NCBI RefSeq assembly: GCF_022402485.1
Contig: NZ_JAKRSA010000001.1
Span: forward strand, 1 to 54,773
Direction of reading: 5' to 3'
From: Phenylobacterium sp.
GTDB lineage: Bacteria > Pseudomonadota > Alphaproteobacteria > Caulobacterales > Caulobacteraceae
DNA: 54,773 nucleotides
In this document: positions 43,520-54,750 of the stretch, piece after piece
Layout of the letters: every line of letters starts with the position of its first letter
How positions within the stretch are numbered: position 1 is the first letter of the stretch
Translations under genes and position numbers: made by a program
The notes under the pieces: generated by a model
Told to the model about the DNA's origin: nothing
The model's database searches: none
Seen by the model: only the letters and a program-made list of their open reading frames with translations

Positions 43520-44023
43520 ATGTTGAGCAAAATGTGGAGTGTCACCAGCGCCCTCATGCTGGCGGTTCTGATCGCGTGGGTCTGGGCCTATCCCAAATTG
43601 TTTTCGGGCCAGGAGGTTCACCAGGTCTTCAGGTGGAGCGCCCTCCTCACGGGGCATGCCTTTATGGAAACCTATGTGCGTTGGGGGGCCGGTGCTGTGG
43701 CCTTGGTCGCCGTTGCCCTCTTGCTGATCGGCAGAACCCGCCTGGTGGGCGCCTACATTGCTGCGGGCCTATCGCTGTTCTACCTGGTTCTGCACGCGAC
43801 GCCGTGGCTTGGCGCAGCCATCCCCACCTATGATGTGCTGGTCTCAGGGCTCCAGACGGGCCTCAGCGCCGAGCAGATCCTAGACGCCCAACGGCCAGAC
43901 GATGTGCCGATCATCATGACCCTGCTGAACGGCATACTGGCCGGCCTGGTCATCGTGGCTGAACTGGGCCGTCGCAACGAGGCAAAGGCACCAGGAAGGG
44001 TCGCGGCCGTCGTACTGAACTGA
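43520..44023 (+). CDS. Four-helix integral membrane protein, hypothetical
   Basis: This 167-residue protein has about four transmembrane segments (SALMLAVLIAWVWAY, GAVALVAVALLLIG, VGAYIAAGLSLFYLVLHA, PIIMTLLNGILAGLVIVAEL). The general shape is DoxX-like but no motif confirms this. GGAGAAGGGAG lies just before the ATG at 43520; an upstream in-frame ATG at 43451 is less likely. A terminator follows at 44051-44080. Confidence 0.7.
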   Translation: MLSKMWSVTSALMLAVLIAWVWAYPKLFSGQEVHQVFRWSALLTGHAFMETYVRWGAGAVALVAVALLLIGRTRLVGAYIAAGLSLFYLVLHATPWLGAAIPTYDVLVSGLQTGLSAEQILDAQRPDDVPIIMTLLNGILAGLVIVAELGRRNEAKAPGRVAAVVLN

Positions 44024-44050
44024 CTCTTTTGAAGCTTGTACCTGCCATTG

Positions 44051-44085
44051 AGCGCCGCAGAGCTTGGCCTCTGCGGCGCTTTCAG
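44051..44085 (+). terminator. Rho-independent-like terminator
   Basis: AGCGCCGCAGAG (44051-44062) and CTCTGCGGCGCT (44069-44080) form a 12-bp stem with a six-base loop, followed by a weak T-rich TTCAGTTT. It separates the membrane-protein gene from purL. Confidence 0.75.
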
Positions 44086-44146
44086 TTTGAGGCCAGGGCT
44101 GCATCAGCCTATCGCCCTGCGCAGCGAACCTCGCTAGAAGGCGGCC

Positions 44147-46345
<2,199 letters not shown>

Positions 46346-46382
46346 GCGGAGCCAGACCCGGGCTCCCCCGTTAAAGGTTGTC

Positions 46383-47198
46383 ATGCCCCATAGCCTCCCC
46401 CGCCTTGCCGCGCCGCTCGTCCTGCTTGCCCTGGCCGCTTGCGCTGGAACGCCTCAGCAGGGGCAATTCCTGACCTCCTATGAAGGATTGGTCCCCCGCA
46501 CCGATATGGTGCGGGCCGGTGCCCTCGATCGGACAGACCTCGTCGCTTTGGCCAAGGTGCAGAGCGTGCAGATCGAACCCACGGTCTTTTCCCCCCGGGC
46601 CGAGGCGACCGCCTGGATGACCCCCGTTGAACAGACCGCGGTCCTGCGTGAGGTCGACGCCCAGCTTTGCTTTGAACTCTCGGAGCGTTTCGAGATCACC
46701 GCCGCCCCGGCGTCTGCCGGTGCCCACCGGGTGCGCGCTGCTGTCACCGAGGTCATTCCCACCGGCCGGGTCGGATCGGCGGCCTCTGCGGCGGCCGCAT
46801 TCTTTATCCCAGGCCCGATCGGCGTCCGGGTGCCGGGCACCCTGGGGGGACTGGGCGCAGAAGCCGAGTTGCTGGATTCAGCCGGCCAGCAGGTGGCCGC
46901 GGTGGTCTGGCGCCGGACCGCCACCGCCATTGGAACCGACAACCCTTCCCTCAGCCGGATCGGTGACGCCCTGCAGTTTGTCGAGCCCTTCGCCGACGCC
47001 GCCGCCGCCGCCATGACCCCGGAGGATCACACCGCCCGAACGATCACGGCAGAGACTGATCCTTGCCGGGAGTTTGGCGCACGTTTCCGGGCGGAGGGCT
47101 TCGGTGCCCGGTTCATCACCGGCCTCTATGTGCCCGAGGCCAGCGCCGCCCGGCCCGCTGAGCCCGCGACGATCCCGCCCGAAGCGCCCCAACCGTGA
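46383..47198 (+). CDS. DUF3313-like lipoprotein
   Basis: This 271-residue protein has a lipoprotein signal ending VLLALAAC. The next part, LTSYEGLVPRTDMVRAGALDRTDLVALAKVQSVQIEPTVF, then VDAQLCFELSERFEI and VRAAVTEVIPTGRVGSAASAAAAFFIPGPIGVRVPG, fits the DUF3313 family of outer-membrane-associated lipoproteins. It follows purL by 37 bases. Its stop overlaps the GTG of the next gene. Confidence 0.82.
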   Translation: MPHSLPRLAAPLVLLALAACAGTPQQGQFLTSYEGLVPRTDMVRAGALDRTDLVALAKVQSVQIEPTVFSPRAEATAWMTPVEQTAVLREVDAQLCFELSERFEITAAPASAGAHRVRAAVTEVIPTGRVGSAASAAAAFFIPGPIGVRVPGTLGGLGAEAELLDSAGQQVAAVVWRRTATAIGTDNPSLSRIGDALQFVEPFADAAAAAMTPEDHTARTITAETDPCREFGARFRAEGFGARFITGLYVPEASAARPAEPATIPPEAPQP

Positions 47199-47602
47199 CG
47201 GCGCCCAGCGCGCCGACAGAGGAAGGGCCGGGTCTAACCGTCTGGTATGACGGCGGCTGCCCCCTTTGCGCCCGGGAGATCGCGCTCATGCGCCGCCTCG
47301 ATCCCGACCAGCAGGTCTGCTTTGTGGATCTGGAGACCGCCCAGGACACCCCCCTGCCCCGTCAGGTCATGCTTGAGCGCTTTCATGTGAGCACGCCCGA
47401 CGGTGCCACCCAATCAGGGGCAGCCGCCTTTGCAGCCCTATGGCGCAGCCTGCCAGCCCTGCGCCCCTTGGGTCGGGTCGCAGCCTGGCCGCCCCTGCTG
47501 GCGGCGCTGGAGCTTTTCTACAGGGGCTTTCTTCGCCTGCGGCCACGACTGCAGGGGCTGGTGCGGCGGTGGGATGACCGCCGTCGTTCGGTTGAGCCAT
47601 GA
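47195..47602 (+). CDS. DCC family thiol-disulphide oxidoreductase-like (DUF393)
   Basis: This 135-residue thioredoxin-like protein has the DCC hallmark VWYDGGCPLCAREIALMRRLD, with a CPLC active-site-like motif at residues 22-25, and a later GAAAFAALWRSLP. The GTG at 47195 overlaps the upstream stop and its own stop overlaps the next start (ATGA), so the three genes 46383-48039 are translationally coupled. No substrate is known. Confidence 0.88.
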   Translation: MTAPSAPTEEGPGLTVWYDGGCPLCAREIALMRRLDPDQQVCFVDLETAQDTPLPRQVMLERFHVSTPDGATQSGAAAFAALWRSLPALRPLGRVAAWPPLLAALELFYRGFLRLRPRLQGLVRRWDDRRRSVEP

Positions 47603-48039
47603 TCCCAGATACAAAAATCCCGTTTCCGGCCCTGGCTTTGGGCGTGGCAGGCGTCATCCCCTTTGCTGGCCTTGCCGGACTGATCCTCCTGAATGGTGCG
47701 GGGCTCCTGGCGCCAGAGCAGGCCGTCCGGGTGCTGCAGCTCTATGGGGCCGTGATCCTGTCTTTCATGGGCGGGGCCCAGTGGGGCCTGGCTTCGGCTC
47801 GTCTCCACGGCCCCTCAGCCCGAGCCCTGGCGGTGAGCGTTCTGCCGGCGCTGTTTGCCTGGGCCACCTTCCTGGTGGCCAGCGACCTGGCCTTGCTGGC
47901 CCTGGCGGCGGCCTTCCTGGCTCTGATGCTCTACGACCTTTGGACCGTTCGCCGGGAAGAGGCCCCCCGCTGGTATGGCAGACTTCGGGTCGGGCTCACT
48001 CTGGCCGTGATCACGAGCCTGTTGGCGGCGATGATCTGA
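47599..48039 (+). CDS. DUF3429 family membrane protein
   Basis: This 146-residue inner-membrane protein has about five hydrophobic segments. The stretch YGAVILSFMGGAQWGLA is the DUF3429 hallmark (sFxxGxxWG). It is the last gene of the DUF3313-DCC-DUF3429 operon. DUF3429 and DCC genes are often neighbours in proteobacteria, but the function is unknown. Confidence 0.88.
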   Translation: MIPDTKIPFPALALGVAGVIPFAGLAGLILLNGAGLLAPEQAVRVLQLYGAVILSFMGGAQWGLASARLHGPSARALAVSVLPALFAWATFLVASDLALLALAAAFLALMLYDLWTVRREEAPRWYGRLRVGLTLAVITSLLAAMI

Positions 48040-48110
48040 AGCGAGACTGCGTCCAGACCCGCGGCTGGCCCGTACAACAAGGGAACACAGCAGAGAAGGG
48101 TTGGATCGTG

Positions 48111-48293
48111 ATGCGTTCGTCGACCTTGGTTTCCCTGGCCGAGATGGCCGCCCGGCAGGCCCGCCTGCTCAAGCGCGAAGGCGCTGTGAAAGAGGCTCAG
48201 GACCTCGCGGTCCGGGCCCTGGCGCTTTTGTGGATGGCTGAACCTCAGCCCGTACCAGTGCGTGTGCGCCGTTACGAACAGCCCCTTCGCTGA
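48111..48293 (+). CDS. Small hypothetical protein (60 aa)
   Basis: This is a 60-residue helical peptide, RSSTLVSLAEMAARQARLLKR then EGAVKEAQDLAVRALALLWM, with a basic tail. GAGAAGGG lies about ten bases before the ATG at 48111. It lies 71 bases after the DUF3429 gene. I do not recognise a family. The amphipathic helix pattern and ribosome site make it more likely real than not. Confidence 0.6.
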   Translation: MRSSTLVSLAEMAARQARLLKREGAVKEAQDLAVRALALLWMAEPQPVPVRVRRYEQPLR

Positions 48294-48382
48294 GACTGGC
48301 CCCAAGTCCGGCCGCCGATAGCCCTGGCCTCGCTCAACCGCTAAGACCAATGGCAGCGTGTGCGTAGCAGGGAGTCGGCGGC

Positions 48383-48565
48383 ATGGCAGGCCTGAAGGAC
48401 AAGCGCGGCTTCATCGACAAAGATCGCCTCGACCTCACCGAGCGCAAGGCCGTCGAATACTGGATGAAGCGCTGGGGCGTCACCCGCGACCAGATCACGG
48501 CGGCTCACCGAAAGGTGGGCCGGATGACCAAGGACATCGCCGCTGAACTGGGCAAGCGACGCTAG
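48383..48565 (+). CDS. DUF3606 domain protein
   Basis: This 60-residue protein (DKRGFIDKDRLDLTERKAVEYWMKRWGVTRDQITAAHRKVG) matches the DUF3606 pattern of a small helical protein with a YW-x-x-x-x-GV centre. The function is unknown. GTCGGCGGC precedes the ATG at 48383, a weak ribosome site. Confidence 0.85.
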   Translation: MAGLKDKRGFIDKDRLDLTERKAVEYWMKRWGVTRDQITAAHRKVGRMTKDIAAELGKRR

Positions 48566-48671
48566 CACGCCCCTTTTTCCGTCAGAGCCGACCGAGATGC
48601 CGACGGGGCTGGTCATGGGCTGCGTTCTGCGGAAAGACAGGGGCCTCGTCTGAAATTGGGGGCATGTCGCC

Positions 48672-50480
48672 ATGGACCGTCGATCCTTTCTGCTTTCCGC
48701 CGTGGCCACCGCCGCCCTGGCCAGTGGGGCCCGCGCCCAGGGGCTGAGCCTCCAGGACCAGGGCCTTCGCGCCCTGTTCGACCAGATGTTCAGCGAGATG
48801 CTTGATCATTCGCCCGAGAGCGTCACCCGCCTTGGCCTGCACCAGGGCGCGCGCCTGGCGGCAAAGGGGCAGCTAAATGGTGCATCCATTGCCGATATTG
48901 CCGCCAGAAAGGCCCGAAACGCCGCCAATCTGGCCCGTCTTCAGGCCCTCGCCCCCTCGACCCTGAGCCCCTCGGAAGTCCCGCACTACGAGGCCGTTCT
49001 GTTCACCCTCGGTGCCGACGCAGAGGCCAACAGCCGCTACGCCTATGGGGATACGGGTGCCGGCGATCCCTATGTGATCTCGCAGCTGAACGGTGCATAT
49101 CGCTCGATCCCTGACTTCCTGGGGACCCAGCATGGCATTGAGACCAAGGCTGACGCTGAGGCCTATCTCTCGCGCCTGTCACAGTTCGCCGACGTCATGG
49201 ACCAGGAGACCGAGCGCAGCCGTCAGGACGCCGAGCTTGGGGTAATCCCCCCGGACTTTGCCCTGGAGCGGGCCCTGACCCAGATGGCGGGTTTGAGGGG
49301 AGATCCCGCCACCTCGCCCCTGGTGACGTCGGTGGCCAGCCGCGCTGCGGCCCGAGGGATAGAGGGCGACTATGCCGCCCAGGCGAGCGCCATCTATCTG
49401 GAAAAGGTCCTGCCTGCCCTGGAGCGCCAGATCGCCTGGATCCAGTCCCTACAGCCCCGGGCGGTCCATGACGCCGGCTGCTGGCGGCTGCCCGATGGCG
49501 AGGCCTATTACCGTGACGCCCTGAAAAGCTCGACCACCACGACGCTTACCCCCGAAGAGATCCACGAGCTGGGCTGGGAACAGGCCAAGGCCCTGTCGGC
49601 CCGGGCTGAGGTGATCCTTGAAGGTCAGGGTCTGACTCAAGGTTCGGTGGGGGACCGCATCCAGGCGCTCTTCAAGGACCCTCGCTACCTCTATGCCGAC
49701 ACCGACGAAGCCAAAGAACAACTGATTGCTGACCTCAACGCCCAGATGGCGGAAATCGCACCGCGATTGCCTGAGGTCTTTGGAGCTCTGCCGAAGGCCG
49801 CTGTCGAGGTCCGTCGGGTGCCCAAGTTCATCGAGGCCGGCGCGCCGGGGGGCTACTATAATCGGCCTGCCCTGGATGGCTCACGGCCGGGCATCTACTG
49901 GATCAATCTGCGGGATTCCGCCGAAAACCCCAGCTGGACCCTTAAGACCCTCACCTATCACGAGGCCATGCCCGGCCATCATCTGCAGCGTTCCCTGCAG
50001 CAGGAGGCCGACATTCCGATGCTGCGCCGGGTCGCCGGCTTCTCGCCCTATAGCGAAGGCTGGGCGCTCTATTCCGAGCAGCTCGCCCTGGAGATGGGCA
50101 TGTACGAGAACGACCCCCTGGGCGAGCTTGGCCAGATCCAGGCCTCCCTGTTCCGGGCCGCCCGTCTGGTGGTCGACACCGGGATCCACGCCAAGCGCTG
50201 GAGCCGTGAGCAGGCCATCGAGACCATGACCAGCATTGACGGCAGCCCCACAAGTTCAGCGGCCACCGAGATCGAGCGCTACAGCGTTTGGCCAGGCCAA
50301 GCCTGCAGCTACATGGTCGGCAAGCTCACCTGGCTGCGCCTGCGTGCAAAGGCGCAAGGTGCCCTGGGCGACCGGTTCACCCTGCCGGCCTTCCACGACG
50401 CCACCCTTCTGTCGGGCGCTATGCCGCTCACCGTGCTGGAGAGCGTCGTTGATCGACACATCGCCGCCCGCAAGGCCTGA
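48672..50480 (+). CDS. DUF885 family putative exported metallopeptidase
   Basis: This 602-residue protein has a signal with a twin-arginine-like MDRRSFLLSAVATAALASGARAQ. The C-terminal half has YHEAMPGHHLQRSLQQE, the HExxPGHH motif that defines DUF885 proteins and is read as a zinc-binding gluzincin-like site, then FSPYSEGWALYSEQLALEMG with the third-ligand glutamate. It is probably a periplasmic peptidase or carboxypeptidase-like hydrolase. It converges with the CinA-like gene. Confidence 0.9.
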   Translation: MDRRSFLLSAVATAALASGARAQGLSLQDQGLRALFDQMFSEMLDHSPESVTRLGLHQGARLAAKGQLNGASIADIAARKARNAANLARLQALAPSTLSPSEVPHYEAVLFTLGADAEANSRYAYGDTGAGDPYVISQLNGAYRSIPDFLGTQHGIETKADAEAYLSRLSQFADVMDQETERSRQDAELGVIPPDFALERALTQMAGLRGDPATSPLVTSVASRAAARGIEGDYAAQASAIYLEKVLPALERQIAWIQSLQPRAVHDAGCWRLPDGEAYYRDALKSSTTTTLTPEEIHELGWEQAKALSARAEVILEGQGLTQGSVGDRIQALFKDPRYLYADTDEAKEQLIADLNAQMAEIAPRLPEVFGALPKAAVEVRRVPKFIEAGAPGGYYNRPALDGSRPGIYWINLRDSAENPSWTLKTLTYHEAMPGHHLQRSLQQEADIPMLRRVAGFSPYSEGWALYSEQLALEMGMYENDPLGELGQIQASLFRAARLVVDTGIHAKRWSREQAIETMTSIDGSPTSSAATEIERYSVWPGQACSYMVGKLTWLRLRAKAQGALGDRFTLPAFHDATLLSGAMPLTVLESVVDRHIAARKA

Positions 50481-50493
50481 GGCGCTCAGGCCT
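50473..50493. terminator. Perfect inverted repeat overlapping two stop codons
   Basis: AGGCCTGAG (50473-50481) and CTCAGGCCT (50485-50493) form a 9-bp stem with a three-base loop that contains the stop codons of both converging genes. It may end both transcripts. Confidence 0.65.
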
Positions 50494-50968
50494 CGGTCGC
50501 CCGGCGCAGCAGGTCCAGCGCCGCAGCGGCGAAGGCGTCCATGTTGGCGGCCCGGTCGTCCGATCCGGTCCTCACGGTGATCACCAACTCCACAGGCCCA
50601 GACACCGCAATGCAGGTGTGGCCCGCCGGATCGCCATAGCCGTTGCCGGTAGGCCCTGCCGCGCCGGTCTCCGAAAGACCCCAGTCGGCCCCGAACCGTT
50701 CGCGCACGGTCCGCGCCAAAAGCAAGGCATAGGGCTCAGAGGCTGAGCGCATGCCGGCCACCGCCTCCCGAGGGATTTCCAGCAGGCTCATGCGGGCCTT
50801 GCCTGTGTAGACCACCGCGCCGCCGAGATAGTAGGCCGAGGCCCCAGGCACGGCGAGCAGGGCCGCCGAGATCAACCCGCCAGACGAGCTCTCCGCCACA
50901 GCCACCTTTTGCCCACTGGCCTTGAGCTGCTCGCCCACCACCGCCGCCAGTTCCGCCAGATTGCCCAT
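50486..50968 (-). CDS. CinA C-terminal domain protein (nicotinamide-nucleotide amidase type)
   Basis: This 160-residue protein belongs to the PncC/CinA C-terminal family, which hydrolyses NMN to NaMN and ammonia in NAD recycling. Motifs are KVAVAESSSGGLISAALLAVPGASAYYLGGAVVYTGKARM and WGLSETGAAGPTGNGYGDPAGHTCIAV. The catalytic-region ESSSGG replaces the more usual ESCTGG, so activity should not be assumed. The N-terminal CinA domain is encoded separately at 19168-19986. Confidence 0.88.
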   Translation of the reverse strand: MGNLAELAAVVGEQLKASGQKVAVAESSSGGLISAALLAVPGASAYYLGGAVVYTGKARMSLLEIPREAVAGMRSASEPYALLLARTVRERFGADWGLSETGAAGPTGNGYGDPAGHTCIAVSGPVELVITVRTGSDDRAANMDAFAAAALDLLRRATEA

Positions 50969-51085
50969 GGGTGTCTCTCTCCTGTTTTCACCGACAGCTT
51001 AGAGCATGAACGTCTTGGCCGCAGGGCATCTACAGCCCATGATGGCGCCAATTAGAACACCGCGATTTTCGGGAGGATTTTTCAC

Positions 51086-52321
51086 ATGGACGCCCAATCA
51101 CAATGGACGGGCCTGGACGCCAGACGTCTGGAGCGCATCGCCGACCACCTGCAACGCAATTACATCGACCCCCAGAAGATCGCCGGCTGTCAGATCCAGG
51201 TCGCCCGCCACGGCCACATTGCCTACGAAAAGGCCTTCGGCTCCATGGATGTGGAGCGCGCCAAGCCGATGGTCGATGACGCCATCTTCCGCATCTATTC
51301 CATGACCAAGCCGATCACCTCGGTGGCGCTCATGACCCTCTATGAAAAGGGCTATTTCCAGCTCAATGATCCTATCAGCCGGTTCGTGCCCTCCTGGCGC
51401 AACCACAAGGTCTGGGTTTCCGGCGAAGGCGATGATCTGGTCACCGAGGCGCCGCACCGGCCGGTCTCGTTCCGCGACGTGCTCACCCACACCGGCGGCT
51501 TCACCTATGGCGGCGGCCTGCCCGGGGTTGGCCTGCAGCATCCCGTGGACAAGATTTACCGCGCCCTCAAGGTCCGTTCGGTCGGCGGGGCCGACTCCAT
51601 GCAGGAGTTCATGGACAAGCTCGGCCAGGTGCCCCTGCTCTATCAGCCGGGGACGCGCTGGATGTACTCGCTCTCCACCGACATCTGCGGTGCCCTGGTG
51701 GAAATCATCTCCGGCAAGCCCTTCGACCAATATCTGAAGGAAGAGATCTTCGAGCCCCTGGGCATGGTGGATACCGCCTTCCACGTCACCCCGGACAAGG
51801 TGGGTCGCTTTACCGCCAACTATCAGCGCGGCCCTGACAAGAAGCTGAAGCTGATCGATGATCCCGGCGGCGAAAGCCAGTTTGTCCGTGAACCCGGCTT
51901 CAAATCCGGTGGCGGGGGCCTGACCGGCACGGTGGCCGACTATGGACGCTTCACTGAAATGCTGCGCCGTGGCGGCGAGATCGACGGCCACCGGATCCTG
52001 GGTCCCCGCACCCTGGAAATGATGCACATGAACCATCTGCCCGGCGGCAAGGACCTGACCCAACTGGCCATCGGTGCCTTCTCCGAGACGGCCAATGAGG
52101 GTGTGGGCTTTGGCCTGGGCTTCGCCTCGACCATGGGCCAGGTGGAAACCGGCTCCCTGGGCGTCGGCGACTACTATTGGGGTGGCGCGGCCTCGACCAT
52201 TTTCTGGGTCGATCCCAAGGAGGACCTGACCCTGGTCTTCATGACCCAGTTGATGCCGTCGGGGACGTTCAACTTCCGTGGCCAGCTCAAGGCCCTGATC
52301 TACTCGGCCATCACCGATTGA
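51086..52321 (+). CDS. Serine hydrolase, beta-lactamase/class C esterase family
   Basis: This 411-residue protein has the penicillin-binding/class C beta-lactamase fold. SxxK is at S72-M-T-K75 (FRIYSMTKPITSVALM), followed by FRDVLTHTGGFTYG and a YSLSTDICGALVEIISGKPFDQYL stretch with the YxN-like tyrosine. A C-terminal WGGAASTIFWVDPKEDLTLVFMTQ holds the KTG-like box as W-GG. It lacks an obvious signal peptide, so it may be cytosolic. The likely role is esterase or amidase, not resistance. Confidence 0.88.
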   Translation: MDAQSQWTGLDARRLERIADHLQRNYIDPQKIAGCQIQVARHGHIAYEKAFGSMDVERAKPMVDDAIFRIYSMTKPITSVALMTLYEKGYFQLNDPISRFVPSWRNHKVWVSGEGDDLVTEAPHRPVSFRDVLTHTGGFTYGGGLPGVGLQHPVDKIYRALKVRSVGGADSMQEFMDKLGQVPLLYQPGTRWMYSLSTDICGALVEIISGKPFDQYLKEEIFEPLGMVDTAFHVTPDKVGRFTANYQRGPDKKLKLIDDPGGESQFVREPGFKSGGGGLTGTVADYGRFTEMLRRGGEIDGHRILGPRTLEMMHMNHLPGGKDLTQLAIGAFSETANEGVGFGLGFASTMGQVETGSLGVGDYYWGGAASTIFWVDPKEDLTLVFMTQLMPSGTFNFRGQLKALIYSAITD

Positions 52322-52327
52322 GCCCAT

Positions 52328-52361
52328 CTCGGCCCCGGGCAAGACAGCGCCCGGGGCCGAG
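52328..52361. terminator. 13-bp perfect inverted repeat between convergent genes
   Basis: CTCGGCCCCGGGC (52328-52340) and GCCCGGGGCCGAG (52349-52361) flank an eight-base loop between the ends of the serine hydrolase and PhoX genes. It is a strong bidirectional transcription-end candidate, although without a T-run. Confidence 0.75.
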
Positions 52362-52368
52362 CGTGGCC

Positions 52369-54429
52369 CTAGGTCCCGATCACGCCACCGTCATCCTTGG
52401 TAATCACCACCGTGGCTGAGCGGGGCACAGATCCATTGTAATCGGGGAAGCCCGAGCCGAACTCGCCCGCAGCGAACTGGGCACCGGTGCCCTGGGCCCC
52501 AGGATGCTGGAAGTTCACGAACATGGTCTTGCCATCCGGCGTAGTCACCACGCCGGTGCACTCCTGCCCCCAGGGGCCGGTCATGAAGCGTCGGACCTCT
52601 CCCGTGGTGGGGTCAGCGGCCAGCAGCATGTTCATCCCAAACGGCTTAAGCGGGCCGTCGTAGTCGGGGCCGACGTCGCCCATGTCGGACTGGATCCAGA
52701 GCCTGGACTGGGCGTCGAACCACAGGCCGTCGGGGCAGGCGAAGATGTTGTCTTCGTTCAGCGCTCCGCCATCGGCGAGTTTGGAATTGCCTGCGTCTCC
52801 GGCCAGCAGGAACAGGTCCCAGGCAAAGCGGGTGGCTGTGTGATCCCCACCTTCATAGGTCCAACGGACAATCTGGCCGAAATTGTTGGCGGCCCGGGGA
52901 TTGGCGGCGTCCACCTGATCGGGTCGGCGGCGGGAGTTGTTGGTCAGGGTGAAGTAAACCGCGCCGGTGCGGGGATCCACCGCGCCCCACTCCGGACGGT
53001 CCATCTTGGTGGCGCCCACGTGGTCTGCTGCGAGGCGGGTGTTCACGAGAATATCGGCCAGGTCCGCAAAGCCTTTGTCCGGCGTCAGACCGTTCTGCCC
53101 CGGTGCCAGGGCCAGCCACTGCCCCGTCCCGTCGTCGTTGAACTTCGCCACATAGAGCGTCCCCTGGTCGAGGATCGCGCCATCGGTCTGGCCTGGCGAA
53201 AAGTCGCCCGCCGACACGAACTTGTAGATGTACTCAAACCGGGAGTCGTCGCCGGAATAGCAGACCACGGGCCCGCCCGCCGTCGCAGGGGCGAACACAA
53301 CGCCCTCATGGGCAAAGCGGCCCAGGTGAGTGCGCTTGATCGGCGCGGCGTCGGGGTTGAACGGGTCAATCTCGGTCATCCAGCCCATGGCATTGGGCTC
53401 ATTGCGATAGTCTTCCAGGGGTGAGGCCCCCTTTGCCGAAGCATCGAAACGCACGAACTCGTCCGCACCGGATTTGGCCAGATGCCAGCCAAAGCGACCC
53501 CCGCGCGGACTGGTCGAAACCCCATAGCGGGCATGCTCCCGCGGCAGGTCAGGCTTCTGGTCGATCTTGTCGGTGTTGGAGAAATAGCTGGCCCAGTTTT
53601 CCTCGGCAGCCAGATAGGTGTTCCAGGGGGTCACCCCATGGGAACAGTTGTTCAGCGTACCACGCACCTGCGTGCCGTCGGGGCTGAAGCGGGTGCGCAC
53701 ATGGGGGGTGCCGCGCACCGGACCGCTGAGCTCAACCAAAGTGCCCGAGGTGACGCGTCTGTTGCGGGGATCTGCAACCACGGCCCATGTTCCGTCGGCC
53801 TGTCGGGTGGTGCGATAGATCGATACCCCATGGGCGGCGATCTCCATGCGCACCTCGTCATCGTCTCGCCGACCCTCGGCATCATAGACAACGCTGTGGG
53901 TCCCGATGGGCTGGCCCTTGTAGCCGGGCTTCTCGGCGTGAAGTAGGCGCGGCTCGATGTACTCGTGATTGACCACGATCAGGCCGTCGTTGGACGACCC
54001 CTCGATCGGGAAGAAGTGCATCCCGTCGTGATGCTGGCCGATCTGGTGCTCCTGTTCGGCACCTGTGTTGGCACCTGGACGCGACACCGGCATGTCACCG
54101 GAGATCGGTGTGCCGGTGGGGCCCAGAATCTGGAAGCTATAGCCCTCGGGCACCACCACCTTGTCCTGATAGCTGACTGGAACGGCCTTGAAGCCCAATA
54201 GCGAGGAGGTTGCCGCCTTGGCCATGGCAGGCTTGGGCGCCAGCGAACCGCCGATCAGGCCTGTGGCCAGCGTCGCCAGACCGCCTATCAGGAACTGCCG
54301 GCGCGCCACCCGGGCCTCCATCACCTGATAGAAGTTGCGGTTTGCCGAGCGGTTGGAGGGGACTTCGTCGCCGTGCTGGTAGCCGGGGGCCTGAGTGTGG
54401 TCGGGATAGTCCCGCTCAAAGTCGCTCAT
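52369..54429 (-). CDS. phoX: PhoX family alkaline phosphatase, Tat-exported
   Basis: This 686-residue protein has an N-terminal twin-arginine signal (ARRQFLIGGLATLATGLIGG, about residues 42-61), as expected for PhoX, which folds with calcium and iron before export. Motifs include GLIVVNHEYIEPRLLH, NCSHGVTPWNTYLAAEENW, EIDPFNPDAAPIKRTHLGRFAHEGVVF and CYSGDDSRFEYIYKFVS, then WGAVDPRTGAVYFTLTNNSRR and PDGKTMFVNFQHPG. PhoX releases phosphate from esters in the periplasm and is often under PhoB control. The upstream region shows only a weak Pho-box-like TGTCAC...CATGAC. Confidence 0.92.
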   Translation of the reverse strand: MSDFERDYPDHTQAPGYQHGDEVPSNRSANRNFYQVMEARVARRQFLIGGLATLATGLIGGSLAPKPAMAKAATSSLLGFKAVPVSYQDKVVVPEGYSFQILGPTGTPISGDMPVSRPGANTGAEQEHQIGQHHDGMHFFPIEGSSNDGLIVVNHEYIEPRLLHAEKPGYKGQPIGTHSVVYDAEGRRDDDEVRMEIAAHGVSIYRTTRQADGTWAVVADPRNRRVTSGTLVELSGPVRGTPHVRTRFSPDGTQVRGTLNNCSHGVTPWNTYLAAEENWASYFSNTDKIDQKPDLPREHARYGVSTSPRGGRFGWHLAKSGADEFVRFDASAKGASPLEDYRNEPNAMGWMTEIDPFNPDAAPIKRTHLGRFAHEGVVFAPATAGGPVVCYSGDDSRFEYIYKFVSAGDFSPGQTDGAILDQGTLYVAKFNDDGTGQWLALAPGQNGLTPDKGFADLADILVNTRLAADHVGATKMDRPEWGAVDPRTGAVYFTLTNNSRRRPDQVDAANPRAANNFGQIVRWTYEGGDHTATRFAWDLFLLAGDAGNSKLADGGALNEDNIFACPDGLWFDAQSRLWIQSDMGDVGPDYDGPLKPFGMNMLLAADPTTGEVRRFMTGPWGQECTGVVTTPDGKTMFVNFQHPGAQGTGAQFAAGEFGSGFPDYNGSVPRSATVVITKDDGGVIGT

Positions 54430-54750
54430 CTCTGGTCCCTATTCTGGTTCAGACGGGCTTGTGTTGTCAGGGGAGGATCGCCCTAATCGCGCTGTGTCAC
54501 AGGGACATGACCTGCGTCCACACATTGCAGACCCTAAGCCATAACAGAGAGCCGACCAGCCGTATGACAGGGCGAGCGTTCACACCCAGATCTGCCACGG
54601 CTTTAGGCTCGGGGGGTCCTGCGCCGAATCAGACCGTCGAGCCCAGGAGCACTATGATCGGCCGTTAAATGGCATCCTCTCGGGCCGAGATGCTAGAACA
54701 CCGTTAATGATTTTGGACCGATAAAGATCGTCAGTAGAGAGCGATTACCC
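54430..54750. other. Intergenic promoter region
   Basis: These 321 bases separate the divergent phoX and window-edge genes. I see no gene. CCGTTAA occurs at 54662-54668 and 54701-54707, each containing a GTTAA half-site of the kind bound by CtrA. A TGTCAC-5-CATGAC stretch near 54497 is a weak Pho-box-like sequence. Confidence 0.4.

Noticed and set aside
51098..52342. A 414-codon minus-strand open frame
   Set aside because: It mirrors the serine hydrolase gene, which carries the SxxK motif; it is a shadow frame.
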